Shown here: positions 23,936 through 33,355 of the stretch, piece after piece
Numbering within the stretch: the stretch's first letter is position 1
How the letters are laid out: every line of letters begins with the position of its first letter
DNA from: PALSA-1006 sp964571195
Lineage (GTDB): Bacteria; Pseudomonadota; Gammaproteobacteria; Burkholderiales; Gallionellaceae
Reading direction: 5' to 3'
Assembly: GCA_964571195.1 (NCBI GenBank)
Contig: CAZNAD010000001.1
Location: forward strand, 124,001 to 188,000
DNA length: 64,000 nucleotides
Translations under genes and position numbers: made by a program
Notes under the pieces: model-generated
Seen by the model: the letters and a program-made list of their open reading frames with translations, nothing else
What the model was told of the DNA's origin: nothing
Database searches by the model: none

Positions 23936-25204
23936 TTACAGCGCCAGACGACGCATGTCGGCCAGCACATGCGCGAGGTAGGTGGTGAAGCGGGCGCCGG
24001 CCGCGCCGTCGATCACGCGATGGTCGTAGGAGAGCGACAGCGGCAGCATCAGGCGCGGCACGAATTCGCCGTCTTTCCACACCGGTTTCATGCTGGAGCG
24101 CGACACGCCGAGGATGGCGACTTCCGGTGCATTGATGATCGGGGTGAATGCCGTGCCGCCGATGCCGCCCAGGCTGGAGATGGTGAAGCAGCCGCCCTGC
24201 ATGTCGGCAGCGGTGATCTTGAGGTCACGCGCTTTGGCGCTGACTTCGCCCAGTTCTTTCGCCAGTTGCACGATGCCTTTTTGATCCACGTCGCGGATCA
24301 CCGGCACCATCAGGCCATTGGGCGTGTCGACCGCCACACCGATGTGGATGTATTTCTTCAGTACCAGATTCTCACCGCTGGCATCCAACGAAGCGCAGAA
24401 ATCGGGGAAGTGTTTCAGAGTAATCGCGCAGGCCTTGAGCATGAACGCCAGCGGGGTGATCTTGATATTCTGTTTGGCATACTCCGCCCCCAGCTCTTTG
24501 CGGAACGCTTCCATCTCGCTGATGTCGGCTTCCTCGAACTGCGTCACGTGCGGGATCATTACCCAGTTGCGGTGCAAGTTCGCGCCGGAAATTTTCTTGA
24601 TACGCGACAGCGCTTTGGTTTCGACTGTACCGAACTTGGCGAAATCGACCTCCGGCCAGGGCAGCAGACCGGGCAACGCGTTGCCGCTGGCGGCGGTACC
24701 GCTCGCCAGCGATTGTTTGACGAAATTCTGCACGTCGTCCTTGGTGACGCGGCCTTTTTCGCCGCTGCCTTTGACCTGCGCCAGGTTCACGCCAAGTTCG
24801 CGCGCGAAGCGGCGGATGGACGGGCTGGCATGGGCGCTGCCGGATGAGGTTGGTGCTGTCGGGGCGACTGCGACTGGTGCTGCGCTGGGTGCTGCCTTCG
24901 CTACGGGAGCCGGTTGTGCGGCTGCCGGTGCCGGAGCTGCCGACGGAGCAGCAGCTTGAGTTGCCCCGGTTTCTATGGTCACGATCAATGTGCCATCCGA
25001 TACCTTATCGCCCACCTTGACCTTCACTTCTTTGACTACGCCATCGAACGGCGCAGGCACATCCATGGTTGCCTTGTCGGTTTCCAGAGTCACCAGTGTT
25101 TGCTCTGCCTTGACCTTGTCGCCCGCTTTGACGGCGACTTCGATGATCGGCACGTCTTTGTAATTGCCGATGTCCGGCACCAATACATTTTTGATTTCCG
25201 CCAC
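23936..25204 (-). CDS. aceF: Pyruvate dehydrogenase E2, dihydrolipoyl acetyltransferase
   Basis: A 422-aa E2 of the pyruvate dehydrogenase complex, transferring acetyl from lipoate to CoA. One lipoyl domain (residues 1-77; lipoylated Lys in LETDKATMDVP). An Ala/Pro linker follows, then an E1/E3-binding domain (SPSIRRFARELGVNLAQVKGSGEKGRVTKDDV), then the catalytic domain with FTISSLGGIGGTAFTPIIN and the active-site His in SLSYDHRVIDGAAGARF. It has one lipoyl domain, compared with three in E. coli. 15 bp after aceE, so co-transcribed; no lpd gene follows. Confidence 0.96.
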   Translation of the reverse strand: MAEIKNVLVPDIGNYKDVPIIEVAVKAGDKVKAEQTLVTLETDKATMDVPAPFDGVVKEVKVKVGDKVSDGTLIVTIETGATQAAAPSAAPAPAAAQPAPVAKAAPSAAPVAVAPTAPTSSGSAHASPSIRRFARELGVNLAQVKGSGEKGRVTKDDVQNFVKQSLASGTAASGNALPGLLPWPEVDFAKFGTVETKALSRIKKISGANLHRNWVMIPHVTQFEEADISEMEAFRKELGAEYAKQNIKITPLAFMLKACAITLKHFPDFCASLDASGENLVLKKYIHIGVAVDTPNGLMVPVIRDVDQKGIVQLAKELGEVSAKARDLKITAADMQGGCFTISSLGGIGGTAFTPIINAPEVAILGVSRSSMKPVWKDGEFVPRLMLPLSLSYDHRVIDGAAGARFTTYLAHVLADMRRLAL

Positions 25205-25219
25205 GTTGTTCCCCTTGCC

Positions 25220-27871
25220 TTAAACCGTTGTTGGGTTCGGTTTGTCAGGATTGATCTTATAGAGCTTGATCGCTTTGCTTACTTCGCTCGCCGCGATGGT
25301 GCCTTCATCGGCCAGCGCTTTGAGTGCGGCGACGGCGACGTAATAACGATCCACCTCGAAGAATTGGCGCAGTTTGACGCGGAAATCGGAGCGGCCGAAA
25401 CCGTCCGTCCCCAGCGTTTTGTAGCTTGCCTTCACATACGGGCGGATCTGGTCGGCGTAGGAACGCATGTAGTCGGTTGCGGCGATCACCGGTGTCTTGC
25501 CGTCCAGACATTGCTCGACGTAGCTGGCACGCGCTTTGGCTTCCGGGTGCAGCATGTTCCAGCGTTCGCAGTCGATGCCGTCACGGCGCAGCTCGTTGAA
25601 GCTGGTCACGCTCCACACATCGGCACCGATGCCGAAATCCTTCTCCAGCAGTTCGGCGGCGGCGATCACTTCGCGCAGGATGGTGCCGCTGCCGAGCAGT
25701 TGTACCTTGGCCTTCGTCTTGGCCTTGCTGGTGCTGAACTGGTACATCCCTTTGATGATGCCTGCTTCCGCACCCTTGGGCATGGCCGGATGGGTGTAGT
25801 TCTCGTTCATCACCGTGAGGTAATAGAACACGTCTTCCTGTTCCTGGTACATGCGGCGCATACCGTCCTGCACGATCACGGCCAGCTCGTAAGCGAAGGT
25901 CGGGTCGTAGGAGACGCAGTTGGGGATGGTTGCGGCCATCAGGTGGCTGTGACCGTCCTGATGTTGCAAGCCTTCGCCGTTCAGTGTGGTACGACCGGCA
26001 GTGCCGCCGACCAGGAAGCCGCGTGCGCGCAGGTCGCCCGCTGCCCAGGCCAGATCGCCAATGCGCTGGAAGCCGAACATGGAGTAATAGATGTAGAACG
26101 GGATCATCGCCACGCCGTGGTTGGCATAAGCCGTTGCAGCGGCGATCCAGTCGGCCATGCCGCCCGCTTCGTTGATGCCTTCCTGCAGGATTTGGCCGGA
26201 CTCGGATTCCTTGTAGAACATCAGTTGATCGGCATCCTGCGGGGTGTAGAGCTGGCCCACCTGCGAGAAGATGCCGAGCTGGCGGAACATGCCTTCCATG
26301 CCGAAGGTGCGCGATTCATCCGGCACGATAGGCACGATCTGTTTGCCGATGGCTTTGTCCTTCACCAACACGCCGAGCAGGCGCACGAAAGCCATGGTGG
26401 TGGAGAATTCGCGGTCTTCGCTGGATTTAAGCAGCGCGTCGAAAGTTTCCAGTGTCGGAATGTTGAGCGGATGCGCCAGCGGTTCGCGGGCCGGGATATT
26501 GCCCATCGCCGCGCCGCGTTCAAGCAGGTATTTGGCTTCCTGGCTGTCCGGCGCGGGACGCACAAACGGCAGTTTGGGCAGGTCGGCATCGCTGACCGGG
26601 ATGTTGAATCGGTCGCGGAAGTTGCGTAGCGAACCGCCATCCATCTTCTTCTGCTGGTGGGTCGGATTCTGCGCCTCGCCCGAGGAACCCATGCCGTAAC
26701 CCTTCACGGTCTTAGCCAGAATGACAGTGGGCTGGCCCTTGTGTTTGGTGGCGGACGAGTAGGCAGCGAACACTTTGAACGGATCATGGCCGCCACGGTT
26801 CAGGCGCCAGATCTCGTCGTCGGACATGTCGGCGACCAGCTCCAGCAATTCGGGATACTTGCCGAAGAAATGCTCGCGCACATAGGCACCGTCCTTGGAT
26901 TTGTAGGTCTGGTATTCACCGTCGACCACTTCCATCATGCGTTTCGTCAGCAGGCCGCTCTTGTCCTTGGCCAACAAACGATCCCACCAGCGGCCCCATA
27001 CCACCTTGATTACGTTCCAGCCTGCGCCACGGAATACACCTTCCAGTTCCTGGATGATCTTGCCGTTGCCGCGCACCGGGCCGTCCAGACGCTGCAGGTT
27101 GCAGTTGATGACGAAGATCAGGTTGTCCAGTTTCTCGCGCCCGGCCATGGAGATCGCTCCCAGTGATTCCGGCTCGTCGGTCTCACCGTCGCCGAGGAAG
27201 GCCCATACCTTGCGGCCTTCGGTCTGTGCCAGACCGCGGTGTTGCAGGTAGCGCATGAAGCGCGCCTGATAGATCGCCATCAGCGGCCCCAAACCCATGG
27301 ATACCGTGGGGAACTGCCAGAAGTTCGGCATCAGCCAGGGGTGCGGATAAGAAGACAGGCCGTCGCCATCCACTTCTTGACGGAACTTGCGCAACTGATC
27401 TTCCGACAAGCGACCTTCCAGGAACGCACGCGCATAGATGCCGGGCGAGCAATGGCCTTGGAAATACACCAGATCGCCACCCTGATCCTTGGTGTGTCCA
27501 CGGAAGAAATGGTTGAAACCGACGTCATACAGAGTGGCCGCAGAAGCGAAGCTGGCGATATGGCCGCCCAGTTCGGAAGATTCCTTGTTGGCGTTCAGGA
27601 TGATCGCCATCGCGTTCCAGCGCGTCAGCGCACGGATGCGGTGCTCCAATTCGTGGTTGCCGGGCGAACGCTCTTCCTTGTCCACCGGGATGGTGTTGAC
27701 GTAAGGCGTGGTCGCGCTGATCGGCATATCGTCGCCGGCCAGCCGTGCATGGTTGATCAGCTGATCCAGCAGGAAATGGGCGCGAGCCGCGCCTTCTTTT
27801 TCCAGTACGGACTGGAGCGACTCCAGCCACTCCTGTGTTTCTTGCGGATCGTAATCGGGTAAGTTCGCCAT
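25220..27871 (-). CDS. aceE: Pyruvate dehydrogenase E1 (homodimeric)
   Basis: An 883-aa thiamine-diphosphate enzyme that decarboxylates pyruvate in the aceE-type single-chain E1. ThDP motif GDGETDEPESLGA...NCNLQRLDGPVRGNGK, histidines in YFQGHCSPGIYARA, and C-terminal transketolase domain features (GEGLQHQDGHSHL) are present. Usual length is ~890. First gene of aceE-aceF. A long frame on the opposite strand (24914-26629) is antisense to the two genes and is not treated as coding. Confidence 0.97.
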   Translation of the reverse strand: MANLPDYDPQETQEWLESLQSVLEKEGAARAHFLLDQLINHARLAGDDMPISATTPYVNTIPVDKEERSPGNHELEHRIRALTRWNAMAIILNANKESSELGGHIASFASAATLYDVGFNHFFRGHTKDQGGDLVYFQGHCSPGIYARAFLEGRLSEDQLRKFRQEVDGDGLSSYPHPWLMPNFWQFPTVSMGLGPLMAIYQARFMRYLQHRGLAQTEGRKVWAFLGDGETDEPESLGAISMAGREKLDNLIFVINCNLQRLDGPVRGNGKIIQELEGVFRGAGWNVIKVVWGRWWDRLLAKDKSGLLTKRMMEVVDGEYQTYKSKDGAYVREHFFGKYPELLELVADMSDDEIWRLNRGGHDPFKVFAAYSSATKHKGQPTVILAKTVKGYGMGSSGEAQNPTHQQKKMDGGSLRNFRDRFNIPVSDADLPKLPFVRPAPDSQEAKYLLERGAAMGNIPAREPLAHPLNIPTLETFDALLKSSEDREFSTTMAFVRLLGVLVKDKAIGKQIVPIVPDESRTFGMEGMFRQLGIFSQVGQLYTPQDADQLMFYKESESGQILQEGINEAGGMADWIAAATAYANHGVAMIPFYIYYSMFGFQRIGDLAWAAGDLRARGFLVGGTAGRTTLNGEGLQHQDGHSHLMAATIPNCVSYDPTFAYELAVIVQDGMRRMYQEQEDVFYYLTVMNENYTHPAMPKGAEAGIIKGMYQFSTSKAKTKAKVQLLGSGTILREVIAAAELLEKDFGIGADVWSVTSFNELRRDGIDCERWNMLHPEAKARASYVEQCLDGKTPVIAATDYMRSYADQIRPYVKASYKTLGTDGFGRSDFRVKLRQFFEVDRYYVAVAALKALADEGTIAASEVSKAIKLYKINPDKPNPTTV

Positions 27872-27922
27872 TGTTCTCTCTACTCTCTATCGCTAAAAAT
27901 CATTCCGGGTATCCCGGTACAT

Positions 27923-28513
27923 TCAATCCCCGCAGCGGATCGTCTCTTGTTCGGTGACCAGCCATCCCACCTTGCGGTCGGTCGCCTCCTGCGGGATGTG
28001 CTCAACCACTTGCATGGCGAAGGCGGCGGCCACCAGCACTGGCTGATGCGGAAGCCGCGCCAGCAGTTTGTCGTAAAACCCGCCGCCGTAGCCCAATCGC
28101 GCACCGTCGCGTCCGAAAGCCACTCCCGGCAGGAGAATGAATTCGATGGCGGATAGCTCGGTCACCTTGGGGCATCGCTCGGCAAGCGGTTCTGGAATAT
28201 CCCAGATCCCCGGAGCGACATCCCGCGCCAGATTCGTGACGCGGTACACATCCAGTTGTTTCGTCTCCCGGTTCACTTTGGGCAATAACACCTGTTTGCC
28301 ATCGTGCAGCGCCTGCTGCACGAACAGCGTTGCCGTGAACTCTGCGCCGAAATTCATATAAGCCAGAATTGTTGCAGCCGTGCGATAGGCTTCCAATCCG
28401 GCGAGGCGCTGCGCGATCTCCCTGCTCAGACGGCTCCGCTCCGCGTCCGCCATGTTCGAGCGGGCGGCGATTATACTTTGCCGGAGTGCCAGCTTCCTAG
28501 CTTGGCAGTCCAT
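27923..28513 (-). CDS. 5-formyltetrahydrofolate cyclo-ligase
   Basis: A 196-aa enzyme converting 5-formyl-THF to methenyl-THF with ATP. Signature: FILLPGVAFGRDGARLGYGGGFYDKLLA (phosphate-binding loop) and VLVAAAFAMQVVEHIPQEATDRKVGWLVTE. I use ATG 28513, which overlaps the TfoX-type stop by one base (TGATG). In gammaproteobacteria this gene follows 6S RNA; I see no 6S RNA here because the TfoX gene directly precedes it. Confidence 0.93.
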   Translation of the reverse strand: MDCQARKLALRQSIIAARSNMADAERSRLSREIAQRLAGLEAYRTAATILAYMNFGAEFTATLFVQQALHDGKQVLLPKVNRETKQLDVYRVTNLARDVAPGIWDIPEPLAERCPKVTELSAIEFILLPGVAFGRDGARLGYGGGFYDKLLARLPHQPVLVAAAFAMQVVEHIPQEATDRKVGWLVTEQETIRCGD

Positions 28514-28815
28514 CAATGCACCGCCTTTTCTGCCCAAATACGCAAACGTTCGCTATCTTCCAGAATATCGACCGGAACTTCGCGGTAATTCTTCAAAACC
28601 TGTTTTTCGGAAGGCGCAAAAACAGCCGCTCCATATTTCAGATATTCGGCCAATGTGGCGGGATTGGTCTTGAAGTAGAGGCGACCATCGAACAGGATGG
28701 CGAAAAACACCTCCCCGGAATACAGGCCATAACCGCCAAACATGCGTTTGCAGCGCAGGCCGGGAAGTGCGGCGAGTTGTTCTAGGACGAAGTCACGGAA
28801 GGAGTCGGTAGGCAT
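28513..28815 (-). CDS. TfoX N-terminal domain protein
   Basis: A 100-aa protein consisting of only the TfoX N-terminal domain: LRCKRMFGGYGLYSGEVFFAILFDGRLYFKTN. TfoX proteins activate competence genes in some gammaproteobacteria, but single-domain forms like this have no settled role. Coupled to the cyclo-ligase by a one-base overlap. Confidence 0.88.
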   Translation of the reverse strand: MPTDSFRDFVLEQLAALPGLRCKRMFGGYGLYSGEVFFAILFDGRLYFKTNPATLAEYLKYGAAVFAPSEKQVLKNYREVPVDILEDSERLRIWAEKAVH

Positions 28816-28848
28816 CCAATCAAACCTTTGTGGCGCTATAGAACATGA

Positions 28849-29145
28849 TTAGTCGTGGACGCGCTCCACCCAATAGTCCGGCTGGCGATGTTGGTGCATG
28901 ATGGCAAGTACAACTATTTGATCGGCTCGAACCACATAGACCATTTTGTAGGGGAACTGGTTGAGTAGGAATCTTCTTGCTGGCCCGATCTCAACTTGCC
29001 ATGCCAGCGGGCGCTCCAGAATGAGTTTGGCTGCGGCTTCGGCTTCCCGTTTAAATGCATCGCCCAATCCATGTTGCTGCCGGTTGTAGTAACGTTTGAC
29101 TTCGGCTATCTCGTCGCGGGCAATGGTTAAGAAAGTCAGCTGCAC
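28849..29145 (-). CDS. RelE/ParE-family toxin
   Basis: A 98-aa type II toxin: the ParE-like fold is indicated by TIARDEIAEVKRYYNRQQHGLGDAFKREAEAA and FPYKMVYVVRADQIVVLAIMHQHRQPDYW. Target (gyrase for ParE, mRNA for RelE) cannot be told from sequence. Overlaps the antitoxin stop by one base, antitoxin first, the usual order. Confidence 0.87.
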   Translation of the reverse strand: MQLTFLTIARDEIAEVKRYYNRQQHGLGDAFKREAEAAAKLILERPLAWQVEIGPARRFLLNQFPYKMVYVVRADQIVVLAIMHQHRQPDYWVERVHD

Positions 29146-29351
29146 TATAGATTCCTGAAGGTCTCTTCCATTGAGACCGTTTCAAGCTTTCCTTCATCTA
29201 AGGCTTTTATCCGGCGCAGAATTTCCTCGTGCCATATCTGGTTAATTTCAGGATCGGGCTTGTCCAGACTGGAATGCAACATTTCCAGCAGCAAATAACG
29301 GTCGGCTGATTTTAACTTCAGCGCCTGTTCTATTACCTCGGCTGTACTCAT
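29145..29351 (-). CDS. Addiction-module antitoxin component
   Basis: A 68-aa protein of the 'putative addiction module component' family, which precedes ParE-like toxins. Typical MSTAEVIEQALKLKSADRYLLLEMLHSSLDKPDPEINQIWHEEILRRIKALDEGKLE. GGAGCG lies upstream of the ATG. Normally represses its own operon, but this family has little direct DNA-binding evidence. Confidence 0.85.
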   Translation of the reverse strand: MSTAEVIEQALKLKSADRYLLLEMLHSSLDKPDPEINQIWHEEILRRIKALDEGKLETVSMEETFRNL

Positions 29352-29379
29352 GTTCGCTCCTTTTTACGGTTGGCGGATT

Positions 29380-30897
29380 TTAGCCCAAGAATAACTTATA
29401 CGCCGGGTTGCTGCTCTCGTCCCAGTAGGGGTAGCCGAGCGTGTCGAGGAATTGTTTCAGCTCTTTTTTATCCTTGGGCGGGACTTGCATGCCGACCAGC
29501 ACCCGGCCATAGTCCGCGCCGTGGTTGCGGTAGTGGAACAGGCTGATGTTCCAGTTGTGGTTCATGCTGTTGAGGAAATTCATCAGCGCGCCGGGGCGTT
29601 CGGGGAACTCGAAGCGGTAAATGATTTCGTCGCGGGCTTCCGGTGCGCGGCCACCGACCAGATGGCGCAGGTGCAATTTGGCCATTTCGTTATCGGTGAG
29701 GTCGAGTGTGCGCAGGTGATGTTTCTCCAGTGTAGCGACCAGTCTTTCAGTTTCGGACGGGTCTTTTACCTGCACGCCGACGAACACTTGCGCTTCGCTC
29801 GGGTCGGCGTAGCGGTAGTTGAATTCGGTGATGTTGCGGCTGCCCAGCAGTGCGCAGAATTTGCGGAAGCTGCCCGGTGTTTCGGGGATGGTGACGGCCA
29901 GGATGGCTTCGCGTTTTTCGCCGATCTCGGCACGCTCGGCGACGAAGCGCAGACGGTCGAAATTCATGTTCGCGCCGCAGGCGACGGGGATCAGGGTCTG
30001 GTCTTTCAGTTTCTCGCGTTTGGCGTAGAGCTTGGCTCCTGCCACGGCGAGTGCGCCTGCTGGTTCGAGGATGGAGCGGGTGTCCTGGAACACGTCTTTG
30101 ATGGCAGCACACACGGCATCGGTGTCCACCAGGATCACTTCATCGACATATTGTTTGCATACGCGGAAGGTTTCTTCGCCGACCAGCTTGACCGCCGTGC
30201 CGTCGGAGAACAGGCCGACATCGTTGAGCGTGACGCGCTTTTTCGCCTGAAGCGAGCGGTACATGGCATCTGAGTCGGTGGTTTGTACGCCGATGACTTT
30301 GATGTCGGGGCGTACTTGTTTGACGTAAGCCGCTACGCCCGCGATCAAGCCGCCGCCGCCGATGGCGCAAAAGATGGCGTGGATGGGAGCTTGATGCTGG
30401 CGTAGGATTTCCATCGCGATGGTGCCTTGCCCGGCGATGACATCGGGGTCGTCGAAGGGGTGGACGAAAGTAAGGTTGTGTTCCTTTTCCAGCTCCAGCG
30501 CATGGGTGTAGGCATCGCTGTAGCTGCTGCCGTGCAGCACGATCTCTATCGAGCGTTTGCCGAAATGACGTACCGCGTCGATCTTCACCTGCGGTGTGGT
30601 GGTAGGCATCACGATGGTGGCTTTGCACCCCAGGCGGTGCGCGCTGAGCGCCACACCCTGCGCATGGTTGCCCGCCGAGGCGGCAATCACGCCGCGCTTG
30701 ATCTGCTCCGGGGTGAGCTGCGCCATTTTGTTGTAAGCACCGCGTAGCTTGAACGAGAACACCGGCTGCATGTCTTCGCGTTTGAACAACACGTTGTTTC
30801 CGATGCGAGCGGACAGATTGGGCGCGTGCTCCAGCGGGCTTTCGATGGCCACGTCGTAGACGCGGGCGGTAAGGATGCGCTTCAAATAATTTTGCAT
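29380..30897 (-). CDS. ilvA: Biosynthetic threonine dehydratase
   Basis: A 505-aa PLP enzyme making 2-oxobutyrate, first step of isoleucine synthesis. PLP Lys in VFSFKLRGAYNK, glycine loop in AIGGGGLIAG, and two C-terminal ACT-like regulatory domains (EFNYRYADPSEAQVFVGVQV and FEFPERPGALMNFLN) that bind isoleucine and valine. The start is MQNYLKRILTARVY at 30897; the longer frame up to 31146 lies in the GGDEF gene and is not genuine. Confidence 0.96.
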   Translation of the reverse strand: MQNYLKRILTARVYDVAIESPLEHAPNLSARIGNNVLFKREDMQPVFSFKLRGAYNKMAQLTPEQIKRGVIAASAGNHAQGVALSAHRLGCKATIVMPTTTPQVKIDAVRHFGKRSIEIVLHGSSYSDAYTHALELEKEHNLTFVHPFDDPDVIAGQGTIAMEILRQHQAPIHAIFCAIGGGGLIAGVAAYVKQVRPDIKVIGVQTTDSDAMYRSLQAKKRVTLNDVGLFSDGTAVKLVGEETFRVCKQYVDEVILVDTDAVCAAIKDVFQDTRSILEPAGALAVAGAKLYAKREKLKDQTLIPVACGANMNFDRLRFVAERAEIGEKREAILAVTIPETPGSFRKFCALLGSRNITEFNYRYADPSEAQVFVGVQVKDPSETERLVATLEKHHLRTLDLTDNEMAKLHLRHLVGGRAPEARDEIIYRFEFPERPGALMNFLNSMNHNWNISLFHYRNHGADYGRVLVGMQVPPKDKKELKQFLDTLGYPYWDESSNPAYKLFLG

Positions 30898-30988
30898 GGT
30901 TCTCGGTAGGATTGAATGTCTTTCGTCCAAGATTAGCAGGAATGGGGGGGAATCCCCAAGGGTTTTGATGCAGGGAGTGATGCTTGGT

Positions 30989-32290
30989 TCAAAAATCGAA
31001 GAAGCAGATGCGGTTGCGACCGGTTTCTTTCGCGTGATACATCGAAGAGTCCGCTCGTTTGATAAGTTCCTCCGGCTCGATGTTGTGATTGATGAACAAT
31101 GCGACTCCGATACTCGCCGTGCAATGGTGTGCGATCTGGCGAGCACTTTCTTCGCCCTTCGGGGGAATGACTAGCTGATAGGGTTCGGCCAGCGTGGTGC
31201 GTATCTTTTCCGCCACTATGCCCGCTTGGGAAAGCGAGGATTCTTTTTCCAGTGTCAATTCACTCAACATGACGATGAATTCGTCGCCGCCGAAGCGTGC
31301 CACGGTATCCGTTTCGCGCATGCAGCTGCTGATGCGTCTGGCCGCTTCGATCAGCAGCAGATCACCGGCATCGTGGCCATAAAGGTCGTTCAGCGGTTTA
31401 AAATTGTCCAAGTCGATGAACATCAGCGCGGCGTAGCGCCCGCTACGTTTGCTGGCCGACATGGCTTGACCCAAGCGGTCGAGCAATAAACGACGGTTGG
31501 GAAGTGCGGTCAGCGTATCGTAAAAAGCCAGATTGCGGATCTGCTGCTCTTGTTGGCTGAGTGAATTCAGCATGCGATCAAGATGGCGAGCCAGCACGCC
31601 GATTTCGTCTTCGCGCGCCGTGTCCGTGCGTAAATTGGCTTGGCCGCCCTCGACTTTGGCGGCAATCTGCATCAGGTGATTCAGGCCGGATGTCAATCTG
31701 TGCGCCAGCAGCAGGGCGATAAGCAGAATAGTCAGGATGGCGAGCAACATGAACTGAAGCCAGGCTTTGCGTAGCGCAGATAGATTGGTTTTGGCCGAAT
31801 CTCTCGTCATTTCGACTCGCAGCCAGCCCAAGCGGTGTCCGCTCGAAATAACCGGATGGGCGACGTTGATATGATCCGTCTGGTTAGGCAGGATGATCGT
31901 ATCTATGGCAGTCGATGCCAGCATGTCGCGGTTCAGCGGATCGGTCACGAAAAAACCGATCTCTTCCGGGTTGGTCGAAGCGAGTATTTCGCCGCGTGGT
32001 GTTACGAAATAGGCGCGCCGCAAATCGGGCGTTTTGGCGAATCCCTGCACGACTTCCTGTAGTCCGACCAGATCGTTGGCAATCGCCCACGAAGTGCTGC
32101 CGGTGGCCAGAGCATGAGCCAAGGAAAGAGCGCGCTCTTCCCCGAAACGGTACATGAAATCGCGCTGTTGTCCGAGCAGAAAATATCCGAATCCTAGCAA
32201 CAGCAGTAGCGATGCGAGGCCGAAGCCGGCGATCAGTTGCCGTCGGATGGATTGACGCCAGAATCCGCAGATTGTCGAGCAGAGTCTCAT
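30989..32290 (-). CDS. Membrane diguanylate cyclase with a periplasmic sensor domain
   Basis: A 433-aa protein making c-di-GMP. TM1 at 18-40, a periplasmic domain of ~140 residues, TM2 at ~178-198, HAMP 200-255, and GGDEF domain 255-433. The active motif RFGGDEF is intact (334-338) and an RETD inhibitory I-site (325-328) sits five residues before it, so product inhibition is expected. 4 bp after the PhnD-like gene, so one transcript. The likely arrangement is a binding protein feeding a sensor kinase-like cyclase. Confidence 0.93.
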   Translation of the reverse strand: MRLCSTICGFWRQSIRRQLIAGFGLASLLLLLGFGYFLLGQQRDFMYRFGEERALSLAHALATGSTSWAIANDLVGLQEVVQGFAKTPDLRRAYFVTPRGEILASTNPEEIGFFVTDPLNRDMLASTAIDTIILPNQTDHINVAHPVISSGHRLGWLRVEMTRDSAKTNLSALRKAWLQFMLLAILTILLIALLLAHRLTSGLNHLMQIAAKVEGGQANLRTDTAREDEIGVLARHLDRMLNSLSQQEQQIRNLAFYDTLTALPNRRLLLDRLGQAMSASKRSGRYAALMFIDLDNFKPLNDLYGHDAGDLLLIEAARRISSCMRETDTVARFGGDEFIVMLSELTLEKESSLSQAGIVAEKIRTTLAEPYQLVIPPKGEESARQIAHHCTASIGVALFINHNIEPEELIKRADSSMYHAKETGRNRICFFDF

Positions 32291-32294
32291 GGGG

Positions 32295-33233
32295 TCAATA
32301 TTCGATGTGTCGCACCGAGGCGGAAAATACGTTGAGATATTCGATCACAGGCTGGTAGGTTGCGTCGGAAGCAGCTTCGAATCTGGAGATCGGCAGACGC
32401 GCCAGCATCTCGCGGCCTTGCGCATGGGTGTTCAAATTGAATAGCTGGGTTGCGAAGCTGGCAACCAGTTCGGGGGCGATGTCTTTGCGGGCGACCCAGG
32501 CGTTATTGGGAAGTGTTCCTGTACTCCATTTCACCTCAAGCTGATCCGCCAGTTCGGGATTTTCTTTACTGAAGGTTTTCCACGGCACTGGCCAAGTGGC
32601 TGCGGCAGAGACATGGCCGCGCAGCACGTTCATGATGGAGGATTCCTGCGAGCCGACATACAGGTTCTCGATATCCCGGTTCACGTCGAGGCCGTGGGTG
32701 TGCAGATAATATTGGGGCATCATGGTGGCCGCCAATGCGGTAGCAGCCGGATAGGCGACCTTTTTGCCCTTAAGGTCAGTCACATTCTTGATGCCGCTGT
32801 CCTTGCGCACCAGGATGATGCCGCGAAAATCGTGGTCGTCTCCCATCTTGCCGAACACGCGGTAGCCGTGTTTGAGCGAGCGTACGGTCTGGTAGGGGTT
32901 AGGCATGGCGAAATCGAAATGCCCGCTATACAGCTTCTTGTCGAACTCGTCATAGTTGCGTGAGGCTTCAAGCCTGAAGGTCGTTCCCGGAATATGGGTC
33001 TCGATGTGATTGATGATGGGAGCGTAAACTTCGAACAGCCGTTTGGGATTGTGCAGGGGATGGATGCCGACCACGTACACCCTGCTGTTGTTTGTGGGCT
33101 GGGTGCTGAATTCGGGTTGTCGTGGAGCTGACTCCTGCTCGCCGCAACCCGTGATCAGGATCATCACGAGTAACGAGAGCCATCGTTTGCTTGTTTGCAC
33201 TCGTCCCCCTGTTCGGTTTGTCAATAAACGCAT
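32295..33233 (-). CDS. PhnD-like substrate-binding lipoprotein
   Basis: A 312-aa periplasmic binding protein of the phosphonate/phosphate PhnD family. Lipobox LITGC near residue 26 gives an N-terminal lipoylated cysteine. Family body: YVVGIHPLHNPKRLFEVYAPIINHIE, FDFAMPNPYQTVR, YPAATALAATMMPQYYLH. No ABC transporter genes are adjacent. I choose ATG 33233 because GGAGCGAGGG lies just upstream; GTG 33200 is an alternative. Ligand unknown; it could be phosphonate, phosphite, sulfonate or other anions. Confidence 0.9.
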   Translation of the reverse strand: MRLLTNRTGGRVQTSKRWLSLLVMILITGCGEQESAPRQPEFSTQPTNNSRVYVVGIHPLHNPKRLFEVYAPIINHIETHIPGTTFRLEASRNYDEFDKKLYSGHFDFAMPNPYQTVRSLKHGYRVFGKMGDDHDFRGIILVRKDSGIKNVTDLKGKKVAYPAATALAATMMPQYYLHTHGLDVNRDIENLYVGSQESSIMNVLRGHVSAAATWPVPWKTFSKENPELADQLEVKWSTGTLPNNAWVARKDIAPELVASFATQLFNLNTHAQGREMLARLPISRFEAASDATYQPVIEYLNVFSASVRHIEY

Positions 33234-33355
33234 CCCTCGCTCCAAGCATAACAACTCCAGCTTTGAATTGGAAATTATCAGGCAAGGTTCCTTAATTCAC
33301 AAATTCCTGCAATAATCGGAGCAGGAAACAATATTACTGAATCGGAAATATAAAA

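Noticed and set aside
24914..26629. A 571-codon plus-strand open frame
   Set aside because: Exactly antisense to aceF/aceE, with His/Arg-rich composition typical of a shadow of a GC-rich gene; no family.
28816..28848. 6S RNA expected before the cyclo-ligase
   Set aside because: Only 33 bp free before the TfoX gene; no room or signature.
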